From: Pseudonocardia alni
Lineage (GTDB): Bacteria > Actinomycetota > Actinomycetes > Mycobacteriales > Pseudonocardiaceae
Direction: 5' to 3'
DNA length: 64,000 nt
NCBI RefSeq assembly: GCF_002813375.1
Contig: NZ_PHUJ01000003.1
Coordinates: 4,154,001-4,218,000 of the forward strand
Below are positions 63,629 through 64,000 of this stretch, one piece after another. The translations under genes were made by a program, and so were the position numbers. The notes under the pieces are model-generated. The model was not told the DNA's origin, made no database searches, and saw only the letters and a list, made by a program, of their open reading frames with translations. The first letter of the stretch is position 1. The number at the start of each line of letters is the position of its first letter.

Positions 63629-64000
63629 TCACTGCGACCAGGCCGCCGTCATCACCGTGGACAGCGGCTCCAGCTCCGCGACCAGCTCGTCGAGCTCCGC
63701 GTCGGACAGGGCCGCGTACGGCGGCGCGGCGAGCTCGTCGGTCAGCGCCTCCACGCGCGCCGTGACCTCCCGGCCCGCGTCGGTGAGCCACCCGTCGTCG
63801 TCGACCAGGCCGCGTCGCCGCAGACCGGACATGACATCGGCCAGCCGGGCCGCCGGCAGGTGGTGCACGCGCCCGAACGTCTCCGGCGGGTGGACGCCCA
63901 TGTCCAGCGCGGACAACAGGTGGGCCTCGGTGCCACCGATCCGCTCGGTGAGCAGGGCGGTGACGTGCCCGTCGCCGCGGTGCTCGCGCAGCGTCGTCGC
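63629..64000 (-). CDS. SCO6745-like helix-turn-helix protein, N-terminus off the window
   Basis: The visible 123 C-terminal residues read LREHRGDGHVTALLTERIGG, then TFGRVHHLPAARLADVMSGL and RRRGLVDDDGWLTDAGREVT. This is the pattern of a winged-helix family I recall from Streptomyces as SCO6745-like, about 280 aa when complete. The frame is open through position 64000. Convergent with the TetR gene. Confidence 0.7.
   Translation of the reverse strand, partial: ATTLREHRGDGHVTALLTERIGGTEAHLLSALDMGVHPPETFGRVHHLPAARLADVMSGLRRRGLVDDDGWLTDAGREVTARVEALTDELAAPPYAALSDAELDELVAELEPLSTVMTAAWSQ

Overview
The window is 64 kb of very GC-rich (about 72%) actinobacterial chromosome. Mycothiol metabolism (mca), a WhiB regulator, a 20S proteasome beta subunit, DUF397 and DUF4245 proteins and frequent GTG/TTG starts point to Pseudonocardiaceae; Pseudonocardia is the best guess, but this rests on gene content and not on a database match. 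From about 22.2 to 61.3 kb the gene order follows the Mycobacterium tuberculosis block Rv1074c-Rv1112 as I recall it (fadA3, cbs, metB, greA, mca, hemolysin III, short-chain Z-isoprenyl synthase, phoH2, fum, glpX, DUF4245, xseB, xseA, Rv1109c, ispH, ychF).

Region 1 (1-12,050) is accessory DNA. On the minus strand it carries the transfer/regulatory module of an actinomycete integrative conjugative element (AICE): an FtsK/TraB-type translocase cut by the window edge, a 52-aa CxxC protein, WhiB, an unknown 145-aa protein and a Pra-like activator. A divergent KorSA-like GntR repressor with a coupled GNAT gene faces it across three palindromic operators. The cargo follows: a low-GC 770-aa protein with a PD-(D/E)xK-like core, a small restriction-endonuclease-like protein and a 376-aa protein ending in a HEPN-type RxxxxH motif. 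This looks like an undescribed defence-type cassette. The element ends at a tRNA 3'-end scar (about 9,228-9,284). A second diverged scar lies at 11,993-12,050. Between the scars are a broken tyrosine integrase, a GAF-ANTAR regulator and a small membrane protein. Two families of dispersed hairpin repeats occur only in this region.

Region 2 (12-22 kb) is a degraded junction followed by lineage-specific genes. It holds remnants of a DUF1905 protein, an alpha/beta hydrolase, a VOC protein and a GrpB protein. Intact genes include two DHFR-like reductases, an Imm5-like protein, a TetR-controlled membrane gene pair with clear operators, an orphan PrcB, a nitronate monooxygenase and a Bax-inhibitor-1 family protein.

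Region 3 (22-64 kb) is conserved core: thiolase, cystathionine beta-synthase and gamma-synthase, threonine deaminase, GreA (with an intrinsic terminator in its leader), Mca, Z-prenyl synthase, two rodlin/chaplin-like secreted paralogues around a 1.1-kb gene desert, PhoH2, GuaB1, ATP-dependent ligase, fumarase, GlpX, exonuclease VII, IspH, L,D-transpeptidase, RmuC, alkylation repair (Ogt plus Ada/AlkA fusion), a two-component system, YchF, a BLUF photoreceptor and two further regulators. Many convergent gene pairs are separated by strong hairpin terminators.
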